DNA of 64,000 nucleotides. Origin: Corallococcus soli (lineage in GTDB: Bacteria; Myxococcota; Myxococcia; Myxococcales; Myxococcaceae). Both the position numbers and the translations under genes were made by a program. The stretch is taken from assembly GCF_014930455.1 (NCBI RefSeq), contig NZ_JAAIYO010000002.1, positions 186,001 to 250,000 on the forward strand, written 5' to 3'. Of this stretch, positions 35,201-43,515 are shown piece by piece (the first letter of the stretch is position 1; every line of letters begins with the position of its first letter). Below the pieces are notes generated by a model. It searched no databases, was not told where the DNA came from, and was given only the letters and a program-made list of their open reading frames with translations.

Positions 35201-38200
35201 ACGGGGCCGGGGAGGGCTGGTGCCGCTCGGGCCACGCCGCGGGCGACACCGCCCGCCGCTCCGGTTCGGCAGGAAGGGAGAACCAGAAGGTGCTGCCCCG
35301 GCCCTCCTCGCTCTCCACCCAGATGCGCCCCCCGTGGCCCTCCACGATGCCCTTCGCGATGGAGAGGCCCAGGCCGTGGCCCTCCCGCTGCTTCTGGGCC
35401 GCGTGCCAGTAGCGGTCGAAGATATGGGATTGCACCCCTGGCGCGACGCCCGGGCCGGTGTCCGCCACGCCGAAGCGCACGTCCCGGCTCCCGGCCTGCG
35501 CCTCCACCCGCAGGCCCACGCTGCCGCCGTGCGGCGTGAACTTGATGGCGTTGGAGAGCAGGTTGCCGAGCGTCTGGAGGATGCGCTCCTTGTCGCACCG
35601 CAGGACGAGCCCCGGCGCCATGTCCACGGTGAAGCGCAGGCCCTTGTCGGCCGCCTGGGGCGCGAAGAGCTCCCGCGTCTCCCGGACGAGCTCCTCCACC
35701 GTCTGGGGGTGCACGTCGATGGAGAGCGTGCCCGCGTCGATGCTCGCCAGGTCGAGCAGGTCCGCGATGAGCAGGTTCATGCGGCCCACCGAGCGCCGGA
35801 TGGCGTCGGTGTGCTTGCGCAGCCGCGTCTCCCGCTCGTCGTTGCCCAGGGCCCGCTGGAGCAGCTCCGCCGACGTGCCGATGGCGGTGAGCGGGGAGCG
35901 CAGGTCGTGGCTGACGACGGCGAGCGTCTCCTCGCGGGCGCGGGTGGCCCGCCGGGACGCCTCCAGCAGGCGGGTGGTCTCCTGCGCGTGCATGCGCTCC
36001 GCGCGCAGGGCCTCCTGCCGCAGCCGGGACACGGTGAGCTGCGCGTTGACGCGCGCGAGCAGCTCGTTGGAGGAGAAGGGCTTGACCAGGTACTCGTCCG
36101 CGCCGCTGCGCAGGCCCTCGATGGTGGCCTCCTCCCCCGCGCGGGCGGAGAGGAGCACCAGCGGGATGGTCCGGGTGCGCTCGTCCTGGCGCAGGGCCTG
36201 GATCAGCTCCATGCCGTTCATGCCGGGCATCATCACGTCGGAGAGGATGAGGTCGGGCGGGTTCGCCCGGGCCGCGTCGAGCGCCTGGAGGCCGTGGGTC
36301 GCCGTCTCCACGCTCCAGTGCGGCGCCAGCAGGCGCGTGAGGTAGTGGCGCATGTCGGCGTTGTCGTCCGCCACCAGGATGCGGGTCTTCGCCTGGACGG
36401 AGGCGGAGGGCGTCCAGGCGGGGGCCGGCGTCGCGGCGGGAGCCCCGGCCGTGTCCCACTGGGACAGCTCCGCGAGGAACGCCTCGGCCTCGCGGCTCGC
36501 GGCGACGTGCGTCCCGTCCCCGCCCGCGCGCCCTTCGGGCAGGTGCGCGCAGCCCGTGGGCAGGCTCACCGTGAAGGTGGCTCCCTCGCCGGGACGGCTT
36601 CGCACGCTCACGGTGCCGCCCTGGAGCTTCACCAGCTCCCGCACCAGGGCCAGCCCGATGCCCGTCCCTTCGTGGCTGCGGCCCCGGGCGCCCTCCACGC
36701 GGTGGAAGCGGTCGAAGATGCGGGGCAGCTCCGCCTCCGGGATGCCCACGCCGGTGTCCTGGACGTGGAGGTCCACGCGCGTGTCCGCCCACCGGAGCGC
36801 GACGCTTATCTCCCCCTCGAAGGTGAACTTGAAGGCGTTGGAGACGAGGTTGAGGACAACCTTCTCCCACATCGTCGGGTCGACGTGGACGGCCTCGGGC
36901 AGGGGCGGGCAGTCCACCACCAGCCGGAGGCCCACGGCCGTCATCGCCGAGTCGAAGCTGCTGACCAGGTCCCGGGTCAGCGCGGACAGGTCGGTGGGGG
37001 CGAAGGAGGCCTGGGTGCGGCCCGCTTCGATGCGGGCGAAGTCGAGCAGGGTGTTGACGAGCTTCTGGAGCCGCAGGCCGTTGCGGCGCACCAGCTCCTG
37101 ACGCTCGCGCTGCGGCGGTGGGAGGGGCGCGGCGGCGTCCGCGAGCCCGTCCTCGATGGGCCCCAGCATGAGGGTGAGGGGCGTGCGGAACTCGTGGCTG
37201 ACGTTGCTGAAGAAGGTCGTCTTGGCGCGGTCCAGCTCCGCCAGCGCCTCCGCGCGCTTCGCCTCCTCCTCATACGCCCGGGCGCTGGCGAGGGAGGCGG
37301 CGAGGTTGCCGGTCACCAGCTCCAGGAACTCGCGGTACTTCGGATCGCGTCCGAGCAGGGGGGCGAGGCCCACCACGAAGAGCCCCGCGGGCTTCACGTC
37401 ACCCGGCCGGACCACCGGCATCACCAGCGCGGAGGTGGGAGTGGGCAGGCCCTCGCGCGAGGGCAGGGCGCCGAAGCGCTCCCCCAGCCCGTCCACCTGC
37501 ACCGGACGGCCCGCGCCCACGACCGGGGCGAAGGGCCACGGGGCCGCGCCCAGCTCCACCCGTGAAGGCCAGGCCGGGCCGCTCGCGTCGGGGTGGGTGT
37601 GGGCCGCCAGGTGGGCGCCGCTCCCCTGCGCATCCAGCAGGTAGAGCGCGGCGAAGGGGATGTCCCAGGGGTCCTCCGACAGGGCGTCCAGCGCCCTGGC
37701 GCAGGCGTCCGCGACGCTCTGGGTGCCCGTCGTGCGGGCCGTCATCTTCTGCAGCAGGGTGATGCGGCGCGCGTTCAGTACCTGGGCCGTGGTCTCGAGG
37801 ACGACGGTGAAGATGCCGCCCACGCCGCCGCTCTCGTCACGGATGGGGCTGTAGGAGAAGGTGAAGTAGCTCTCCTCGGTGAAGCCGTGCCGGTCGACGA
37901 GCAGGAACTGGTCCTCCGACCAGGTCGCCTCGCCCCGGGCGAGCACCCCTTCGAGCATGGGGCCGATGATGTTCCAGATCTCCGGCCAGCACTCCTGGCC
38001 GCGCTGCCCCACCGAGCGCGGGTGCTTGTTGCCGAGGATGGACGCGTACGCGTCGTTGTAGAGCATCACCATGTCCGCGCCCCACCACACCAGGATGGGG
38101 GAGCGGCTGTTCAAGCAGGTGCTCACCGTCGTGCGCAGCGACTGGGGCCACGCGCTCACGGGTCCGAGCGCCGTCGCGGACCAGTCCTTCGCACGCATGA

Positions 38201-38318
38201 GGGCGCCCATCTGCCCGCCGCCGCCGAGCACCTCCGCGGTGTCATCGCGTGACGCAGACGGGGAGGCGTCCACGCGGGAGCTTTCCTGAGGCGCGCGGGA
38301 GTCGGTGCCGTGGCTCAT
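32220..38318 (-). CDS. Giant sensor protein with four histidine-kinase cores and two receivers
   Basis: 2032 residues from MSHGTDSRAP; a longer frame upstream is not supported. The order is PAS (about 30-170), GAF (190-330), HisKA/HATPase 1 (His about 376), receiver 1 (from about 645), HisKA/HATPase 2 (His about 803), then the same set again: PAS (from about 1055), GAF, HisKA/HATPase 3 (His about 1393), receiver 2 (from about 1668), HisKA/HATPase 4 (His about 1818). Key residues are kept in all four kinases (SHEFRTPLT, SHDLRSPLT, SHEFRTPLT, SHELRTPVS; N-boxes such as LNLVSNAFKF) and both receivers (LILSDVMMP). No membrane segment is seen, so it is probably cytoplasmic. The halves are clearly related, so it arose by duplication and fusion of a PAS-GAF-HK-REC-HK gene. 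Confidence 0.88.
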   Translation of the reverse strand: MSHGTDSRAPQESSRVDASPSASRDDTAEVLGGGGQMGALMRAKDWSATALGPVSAWPQSLRTTVSTCLNSRSPILVWWGADMVMLYNDAYASILGNKHPRSVGQRGQECWPEIWNIIGPMLEGVLARGEATWSEDQFLLVDRHGFTEESYFTFSYSPIRDESGGVGGIFTVVLETTAQVLNARRITLLQKMTARTTGTQSVADACARALDALSEDPWDIPFAALYLLDAQGSGAHLAAHTHPDASGPAWPSRVELGAAPWPFAPVVGAGRPVQVDGLGERFGALPSREGLPTPTSALVMPVVRPGDVKPAGLFVVGLAPLLGRDPKYREFLELVTGNLAASLASARAYEEEAKRAEALAELDRAKTTFFSNVSHEFRTPLTLMLGPIEDGLADAAAPLPPPQRERQELVRRNGLRLQKLVNTLLDFARIEAGRTQASFAPTDLSALTRDLVSSFDSAMTAVGLRLVVDCPPLPEAVHVDPTMWEKVVLNLVSNAFKFTFEGEISVALRWADTRVDLHVQDTGVGIPEAELPRIFDRFHRVEGARGRSHEGTGIGLALVRELVKLQGGTVSVRSRPGEGATFTVSLPTGCAHLPEGRAGGDGTHVAASREAEAFLAELSQWDTAGAPAATPAPAWTPSASVQAKTRILVADDNADMRHYLTRLLAPHWSVETATHGLQALDAARANPPDLILSDVMMPGMNGMELIQALRQDERTRTIPLVLLSARAGEEATIEGLRSGADEYLVKPFSSNELLARVNAQLTVSRLRQEALRAERMHAQETTRLLEASRRATRAREETLAVVSHDLRSPLTAIGTSAELLQRALGNDERETRLRKHTDAIRRSVGRMNLLIADLLDLASIDAGTLSIDVHPQTVEELVRETRELFAPQAADKGLRFTVDMAPGLVLRCDKERILQTLGNLLSNAIKFTPHGGSVGLRVEAQAGSRDVRFGVADTGPGVAPGVQSHIFDRYWHAAQKQREGHGLGLSIAKGIVEGHGGRIWVESEEGRGSTFWFSLPAEPERRAVSPAAWPERHQPSPAPSRRGQDESFIQGGGEMGGLMRAFDWSTNSLGPLEGWPQSLRTSVSTMLRSPYPIILFWGPELRMLYNDPFRPILGAKHPGTVGARGHEALAEEWAQLGPLMKRVHETGEPLFIQDGNVNFARRPGGLREESYFTWSYNPTIGESGEIAGLFAIASETTRQVVGDRRLAILRELSIRTALDKKVEAIFRSLEDVLTNAGHDLPFALLYVVKDDTARLVSCAGLARGVPAAPLESRLDDARAWPLASVARSRQEALVEDLASRFGPLTGGPWPEPTTRALVLPVPMGADADTTGVLVAGLSPLRALDDEYRGFLQLLARQLAASITSARSYEQEKQRAEELAQLDQAKTAFFSNVSHEFRTPLTLILGPVEDALAKATKSLDGAPLDLVRRNALRLFKLVNTLLDFSRMEAGRAQARYLPTDLAAFTTSLASAFQSAVESAGLRLVVDCPPLPEPLYVDPEMWEKVVLNLLSNAVKYTHQGEIRVWLQWEGTQAVLTVQDTGVGIPEEELPRIFERFYRVRATQGRSHEGTGIGLALVQELVKLHGGTVSVASTLGEGTTFTVRLPKGFAHLPAERVEREAPRSVAATGAEPFVEEARRWSSETAGMGTSDILESRGPALEVPPELARSRILLVDDNADLRAYVAALLRQGFPDIDTATDGLEALERIRVRPPDLILSDVMMPRMDGFGLVRALRADERTRAIPIILLSARAGDEATVEGLRTGADDYLVKPFSSRELLVRVRTQLDMARVRRKVVRDEFEKESLRESVRVRDEFLRLVSHELRTPVSALSLHVQGLTREAHAQAPPALLLDKARTTQKQVQRLTRLVEQLLDVSEFVTGPLELEKQDVDLAELTATVVEQSREKAARAGCALSLKAPAPVVGHYDRERLHQLIDSLLDNALKFGAGRPVEVSVERAAEHATITVQDHGEGIGPEDQERIFGRFERAAPVNHHGGFGLGLWIARHVAEAHAGSIRLLPTQGGGATFTVALPLDAT

Positions 38319-38720
38319 GTCCGGAGCGTTAACACACCTCCACCGGACGGGACCCGGGGAGGACGCGCGCAAGCCGTGCCCCCCTGCGGACCGCTGCTCC
38401 CCTGGCCCCTCTCCGTCCGCGCATGCTGACAAGTCAACGTTCGACGTGGCCGGAGGAACAATGCGGCGCGCGGTCCAAGCGAGCCTGGGCTCCCCTGGCG
38501 AAGGACGTCCCCCGCTGAAGGGCGCGCCTTCCGGAAGGTGGCCTCTCGCACCGGAGGGAGGGGCGGCTGCCGCCGCAAAGGCCAGCGGTCCACAACAGCG
38601 TGCCGTGCCGTCCGGTCCTGGACCGCCCTGAAGGATGAACTGCCCCGGTCCCCCTGCCCGGGGCCCCTGGCCGTCACCAGTTCCCTGGGGCGTCACGGGT
38701 CCAGGGGCGGGGGGCATCAC
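38319..38720. other. 402-base divergent region between the giant kinase and mvaA
   Basis: It must hold the promoters of both genes. I see an inverted repeat TGACAAGTCA (38427-38436) and a 56-codon candidate ORF (38461-38631). No convincing -35/-10 pair or sigma54 site was found. Confidence 0.5.
38461..38631 (+). CDS. Possible small ORF of 56 residues upstream of mvaA
   Basis: ATG preceded by GGAGGAACA, a strong ribosome site. The product (MRRAVQASLGSPGEGRPPLK and a Gly/Ala/Pro-rich remainder) is low in complexity, has no recognisable domain, and may be chance in GC-rich DNA. Confidence 0.22.
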   Translation: MRRAVQASLGSPGEGRPPLKGAPSGRWPLAPEGGAAAAAKASGPQQRAVPSGPGPP

Positions 38721-40064
38721 ATGGCGGATGGGATGGACGATGGATTGCCGGCGGTTCCACCGGACCTGCCGTCCTCACGCCTGCCGGGCTTCCACCGCCT
38801 GGGCGTGGACGAGCGCTGGCGGGAGCTGGCCCGGCGCGGGGACGTCTCCGCCGAGGAGCTGCACGTGCTGCGGGCGCTCGGCGCGCCGTCGTTCGACGTC
38901 GTCAACCAGATGATCGAGAACGCGGTGGGGGTGTTCGCCCTGCCGCTGGGGCTGGGCCTGAACCTCACCGTCAACGGGCGTGACCACCTGGTGCCCATGG
39001 CGGTGGAGGAGCCGTCGGTGGTGGCCGCGGTGTCCTACGCGGCGAAGGTGGTGCGCCACGCGGGCGGCTTCAGCGCGGACGCGGACGCGTCGATGATGAT
39101 CGCCCAGGTGCAGCTGACCCGCTACGGCTCGCCGGAGCTCGCGCGCGAACGGCTGCTGGCGAACCGGGAGCCGCTGCTGGCCCTGGCGAACAGCATCCAC
39201 CCGGCGCTCCAGCGGCGGGGCGGCGGCGCGCGCGACGTGCAGGTGCGCGTCCTGCCCGCGCCGGAGGGGCCGCAGGGCGAGCCGCTCTTCATCGTGCACC
39301 TGCTGGTGGACACCCAGGAGGCCATGGGCGCCAACCTGCTCAACACCATGGCGGAGGGGGTGGCGCCGTTCATCGAGCAGCTCACCGGGGGCCGCGTCTT
39401 CGTGCGCATCCTGTCCAACCTGGCCGACCAGCGGCTGGCGCGCGCGTCGTGCCGCATCCCGCTGGCCGCGCTGGCGGACTTCGACCTGCCGGGCGAGGAC
39501 ATCGCCGAAGGCATCCTCCAGGCCAGCCGCTTCGCCGAAGCCGACCCCTACCGCGCGGCCACGCACAACAAGGGCGTGATGAATGGGATTGACGCGGTGG
39601 CCATCGCCACGGGGCAGGACTGGCGGGCCATCGAGGCGGGCGCGCACGCCTATGCGTGCCGCACGGGCCGCTACGGGCCGCTGTCGCGCTGGACGCTGGA
39701 GCAGGGGCACCTGGTGGGGCGCATCGAGCTGCCGCTGGCGCTGGGCATGGTGGGCGGGCCCATCAAGGTGCACCCCGGCGCGCAGCTGGGGCTCAAGCTC
39801 CTGCGGGTCTCCACCGTGCGCGAATTGGCCATGGTGTTCGCGTCGGTGGGGCTGGCGCAGAACTTCGCGGCGGTGCGCGCGCTGGGTTCGGTGGGCATCC
39901 AGAAGGGGCACATGGCGCTGCACGCGCGGTGCGTCGCGGTGACGGCGGGCGCGCGGGGCCTGGACGTGGAGAAGGTGGCGCGGCTCCTGGTGGAGCGCGG
40001 CAGCGTCAAGGTGGAGACCGCGCGGGAGATCCTCGCGTCCTGCCAGGAAGTCCCCGCGCCATGA
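38721..40064 (+). CDS. mvaA: Hydroxymethylglutaryl-CoA reductase, class II type
   Basis: 447 residues from ATG 38721. It interconverts HMG-CoA and mevalonate with NAD(P)H. Class II catalytic residues are in place: Glu in VEEPSVVAA (about 96/97), Lys284 in HNKGVMNGID, Asp300 in ATGQDW, and His401 in GHMALHAR. The N-terminal PGFHRLGVDERWRELARRG is the family's dimer arm. Class II enzymes include biosynthetic and degradative members; here the gene overlaps an MMPL transporter by 4 bases and heads the sterol region, which supports isoprenoid biosynthesis. The HMG-CoA synthase at 12680 could supply its substrate. Confidence 0.92.
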   Translation: MADGMDDGLPAVPPDLPSSRLPGFHRLGVDERWRELARRGDVSAEELHVLRALGAPSFDVVNQMIENAVGVFALPLGLGLNLTVNGRDHLVPMAVEEPSVVAAVSYAAKVVRHAGGFSADADASMMIAQVQLTRYGSPELARERLLANREPLLALANSIHPALQRRGGGARDVQVRVLPAPEGPQGEPLFIVHLLVDTQEAMGANLLNTMAEGVAPFIEQLTGGRVFVRILSNLADQRLARASCRIPLAALADFDLPGEDIAEGILQASRFAEADPYRAATHNKGVMNGIDAVAIATGQDWRAIEAGAHAYACRTGRYGPLSRWTLEQGHLVGRIELPLALGMVGGPIKVHPGAQLGLKLLRVSTVRELAMVFASVGLAQNFAAVRALGSVGIQKGHMALHARCVAVTAGARGLDVEKVARLLVERGSVKVETAREILASCQEVPAP

Positions 40065-42319
40065 GCGAACCGACCCGCGCCTCGCCGTCCCTGTTCACCC
40101 GGCTGGCCCGGGGGGTGTACCGGCATTGGAAGGCGGTGCTGGGGGGCGGCGCGGTGCTCCTGGCGCTGGCGGTGTGGGGGCTGCTCCAGGGCGGCCACCT
40201 GACGACGGGCACCATCGAGGGCATCGAGTCCTCGCGGGCGGAGGCGCTGGCGCGGGGCGCCGCCGCGGGGTCGAACGACCAGACGCTGGCGGTCATCTTC
40301 CACCACGACGCCTGGACGGCGGACGACCCGCGCTTCTCCCAGGCGGTGGCGTCGGTGCTGGAGCGCGTGGCCCGGCTGCCGGAGGTCGAAGCGGTGGTGT
40401 CTCCCGTGGGGGCGCCGGAGGCCTTCCGGGCCCGCTTCGTGGCGGCGACGGGGCACGACCTGCTGGCGCTGGTGCGGCTGAAGGGCGGTGAGCGCGAGGC
40501 GACCGCCGCGTTCCCCACCGTGCGCGCCGCGCTGGAGGACCCGCGCCTTGAGACGACGCTCACCGGCAAGGTGGCCTTCCTGCATGCGCTGAACACGCTG
40601 CTGGAGCACGACCTGCTCCGCGCGGAGCTGCTCTCCTTCCCGCTGGCGCTGCTGGTGTTGCTGTGGGTGTTCCGCACGGTGGTGGCGGCCATGTTGCCGC
40701 TGGTGGTGGGCGGGCTGGCGGTGCTCTGCGGCGTGGCGGGCGTGCTGCTGCTGTCGCGGTACACGAACATGGCCCAGTACACGCTCAACGTGGTGTCGCT
40801 CATCGGGCTGGGCGTGGCCATCGACTACTCGCTCTTCATCGTGAGCCGCTTCCGCTCCGAACTGGCGGACGGCCTGACGACGGAGCAGGCCCTGGAGCGC
40901 ACCCTGGACACCGCGGGCCGCGCGGTGGCGTTCTCCGGGCTCGCCGTCACGGTGGGGCTGGGGGGGCTGCTCTTCTTTCGCGGCTCGTACCTGAGCGCCA
41001 TGGGGCTGGGCGGCGCGCTGGTGGTGGCCTTCGCGGTGCTCTTCGCGCTCACCGTGCTGCCCGCGCTGCTCTCCTGGCTGGGGCCGAGGGTGAACAGGGG
41101 ACGGCTGCCCTTCGCCCGCGTCGAGAGGCGCGGCGGCCTCTGGCACGCCCTGGCCACCTGGGTGATGCGGCATCCCTGGTGGGTGCTGCTGCCCACCCTG
41201 ACGCTGCTGCTCGCCATGGGGCTGCCGTTCCGGCGGCTGGAGCTGGCGGCCACGGACATCACGGCGCTGCCGCGGGGCACCGAAGCGCGCCAGGGCGCCC
41301 AGACGCTGGCCCGGTTGTTCCCGCGCGAGGCCGCCACGCGGGTGCTGGTGGCGGTGGAGTTCCCCTCGGGCAATCCCCTCACGCCGGAGCGCGCGGGCGC
41401 CCTCTTTGATGCCAGCCGGAGGTTCGCCTCCCTGCCGGGTGTGGTGGGCGTGGAGAGCGCGGTGGACCTGGGGCCGGGCATGGACCGGGCCACCGTGCAG
41501 CGGATGGCGGGCGCGCCCCCCCAGGCCCTGCCGGCGGAGCTCCAGGCCGCGCGCGCCGCGTACCTCACCGGGAACGTGGCGGTGTTGCAGGTGCTGACGT
41601 CCTTCGCGCCCAGCAGCCGCGAGGCGCGGGAGCTGGTGCGGACGCTGCGCGAGGAGCGCTCCGTGGGGGACGGGCGCTTCGTGGTGGGCGGACAGACGGC
41701 CACGGACGTGGACGCGGCGGCCTTCGTGAAGCAGCACACGCCCGCGGCGGTGGGCTTCGTGATGGGGATGACGTGCGTGGTGCTCTTCGTGCTCCTGCGC
41801 TCCGTGCTGCTGCCGCTCAAGGCGCTCCTGATGAACCTGCTGTCGCTGGCGGGCTCGTTCGGGGCGCTGGTGTGGATCTTCCAGGAGGGGCACCTGCAAG
41901 GGCTGCTGCGCTTCGAGCCGGGGCCCATCGAACCGTCGCTGCCCATCCTGTTGTTCTGCGCCCTGTTCGGCCTGTCCATGGACTACGAGGTGCTGCTGCT
42001 CAGCCGCATCCGCGAGGAGTGGCTGCGCACGGGGGACAACACCCACGCGGTGGCCGAGGGGCTGGAGCGGACCGGCGGGCTCATCACCAGCGCGGCGGCC
42101 ATCATGGTGGCGGTGTTCGCGGCCTTCTCGCTGGCGTCGGTGGTGGTGGTGAAGGCGATGGGGTTGGGCATGGCCATCGCGGTGGCGCTGGATGCCACGC
42201 TGGTCCGGGTGCTCATCGTCCCTTCAATGATGCGCCTGATGGGGGACCTGAACTGGTGGGGGCCGGGCCACTCCGGCCGCGCGCGGGCGCGGATGAAGCA
42301 GCGGGAGGTGGTGCCATGA
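40061..42319 (+). CDS. MMPL/RND-family transporter
   Basis: 752 residues with about 12 membrane helices in the RND arrangement: one N-terminal helix, a periplasmic loop, a five-helix block, and the same again. The signature GLGVAIDYSLFIVSRFRSEL and its second-half counterpart FGLSMDYEVLLLSRIREEW carry the proton-relay Asp residues. MMPL proteins export lipids; HpnN-like members move hopanoids to the outer membrane. Overlapping mvaA upstream and the glycosyltransferase downstream (ATGA junctions), it probably moves a triterpenoid or glycolipid, which is inference from context. Confidence 0.9.
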   Translation: MSEPTRASPSLFTRLARGVYRHWKAVLGGGAVLLALAVWGLLQGGHLTTGTIEGIESSRAEALARGAAAGSNDQTLAVIFHHDAWTADDPRFSQAVASVLERVARLPEVEAVVSPVGAPEAFRARFVAATGHDLLALVRLKGGEREATAAFPTVRAALEDPRLETTLTGKVAFLHALNTLLEHDLLRAELLSFPLALLVLLWVFRTVVAAMLPLVVGGLAVLCGVAGVLLLSRYTNMAQYTLNVVSLIGLGVAIDYSLFIVSRFRSELADGLTTEQALERTLDTAGRAVAFSGLAVTVGLGGLLFFRGSYLSAMGLGGALVVAFAVLFALTVLPALLSWLGPRVNRGRLPFARVERRGGLWHALATWVMRHPWWVLLPTLTLLLAMGLPFRRLELAATDITALPRGTEARQGAQTLARLFPREAATRVLVAVEFPSGNPLTPERAGALFDASRRFASLPGVVGVESAVDLGPGMDRATVQRMAGAPPQALPAELQAARAAYLTGNVAVLQVLTSFAPSSREARELVRTLREERSVGDGRFVVGGQTATDVDAAAFVKQHTPAAVGFVMGMTCVVLFVLLRSVLLPLKALLMNLLSLAGSFGALVWIFQEGHLQGLLRFEPGPIEPSLPILLFCALFGLSMDYEVLLLSRIREEWLRTGDNTHAVAEGLERTGGLITSAAAIMVAVFAAFSLASVVVVKAMGLGMAIAVALDATLVRVLIVPSMMRLMGDLNWWGPGHSGRARARMKQREVVP

Positions 42320-43515
42320 GCGGGCGCGACGGCGCGTGGGTGGCGGCGGGGGCGGCGGGGCTGGGCCTGCTGGTCCACGGGCACCTGGCGTTGATGGCCG
42401 GCCTGCGGCGGCGCCCATCGCCGGCCCCGAAGCCGTTCGAGCCGCCGTCGGTGACGGTCATCCGCCCCATCCGGGGCCTGGACGTGGAGGCGCGGTGGAA
42501 CGTGCGCGCGCTGCTCGACCTGGACTACCCCGGGGAGTGGGAGGCCCTCTTCGTCTTCGACAGCGAGGACGACCCGGCGTTCGCCCTCACGCGGGAGGAG
42601 CTGCGCACGCACCCGACGCGCGCGAAGCGGGTGGCGCTGCTCGTGGCGGGCGAGCCTCCGCCCGGCCTGACGGGCAAGATCAACGCCATGCGGCTGGGGG
42701 TGGCGCACGCGCGGTGCATGCTGCTGGCCTTCAACGATTCGGACACGCGGCCCGCGCCCGGGGGGCTCACGGCGCTGGTGGGGGCGCTGCTGGAGGATGC
42801 CCGGACGGGCGCCACGTTCGCGCCCGTCTACGCGGCGGCGGACGCGCCCCTGGCGGGGGACGTGGGCTACGGGCTGCTGGTGAACGCGTGGTACGGCGCG
42901 TCGGTGGCGCGCACGGCGCGAGCGGACGGCGCGCTGCCCTTCATCATGGGGCAGTTGATGGTCTTCCGCCGGGAGGCGCTCGCGGCCATCGGGGGCGTGG
43001 AGTCCGCCGCCGGCCAGTTCGTGGACGACATGTACCTGGGGCGCCGGCTGCACGAGGCCGGGTGGAAGAACCGCGTCATCCACGCGCCCCTGCGCATCGT
43101 CACGGGCCAACTGGGGCTGCGCGCGTTCCTGCGCATCTTCCGGCGGTGGATGCTCTTCTCGGAGTCCGGCCTGCCCTGGGACTTCAGGCGGCCCAACTGG
43201 GTGCGCGGGGTGGTGGGCTGGGTCGCGTGGGGGGGCCTGCTGGGGGCGGTGGCGCGGAGGGCCTGGGGCCGCGCGGCGGTGGCGGCGCTGCCCATTGGCT
43301 TCTCCGTGTGGAGCCAGCTCGCGCTCCAGCGGGCCTGCCACGGGCCGCGCGTCGCGCCCCGGCACCTCTGGGTTCCGGCCGTGCTGCCGCTGCTGGCGGC
43401 GGGGGTGGCGCTGTCCGCGCGGCTGTCGCGCCAGGTGGACTGGCGCGGCCGGGGCTACCGGTTGGATGCGAAGGCGCGCCTGGGGGAGGCCCAGCCGGCC
43501 CGGGCCAGCCTGTAG
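42316..43515 (+). CDS. GT2/GT21-type glycosyltransferase, HpnI/ceramide-glucosyltransferase-like
   Basis: 399 residues. An N-terminal membrane helix precedes the GT-A domain. Motifs in order: VFDSEDDPAF and FNDSDTRP (Asp residues that bind nucleotide-sugar and metal), QFVDDMYLGRRLHEAG (third Asp), and RRWMLFSESG near the (Q/R)xxRW motif of processive or GT21 enzymes. Two or three helices follow. This plan fits ceramide glucosyltransferase and the hopanoid enzyme HpnI. Genomic context with sterol genes suggests glycosylation of a triterpenoid or sphingolipid. The 3' end overlaps the convergent squalene monooxygenase gene by 61 bases. Confidence 0.85.
   Translation: MSGRDGAWVAAGAAGLGLLVHGHLALMAGLRRRPSPAPKPFEPPSVTVIRPIRGLDVEARWNVRALLDLDYPGEWEALFVFDSEDDPAFALTREELRTHPTRAKRVALLVAGEPPPGLTGKINAMRLGVAHARCMLLAFNDSDTRPAPGGLTALVGALLEDARTGATFAPVYAAADAPLAGDVGYGLLVNAWYGASVARTARADGALPFIMGQLMVFRREALAAIGGVESAAGQFVDDMYLGRRLHEAGWKNRVIHAPLRIVTGQLGLRAFLRIFRRWMLFSESGLPWDFRRPNWVRGVVGWVAWGGLLGAVARRAWGRAAVAALPIGFSVWSQLALQRACHGPRVAPRHLWVPAVLPLLAAGVALSARLSRQVDWRGRGYRLDAKARLGEAQPARASL

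Noticed and set aside
35220-37565. 781-residue plus-strand frame inside the giant kinase
   Set aside because: Its sequence is the complement of kinase and receiver motifs and shows no family of its own.
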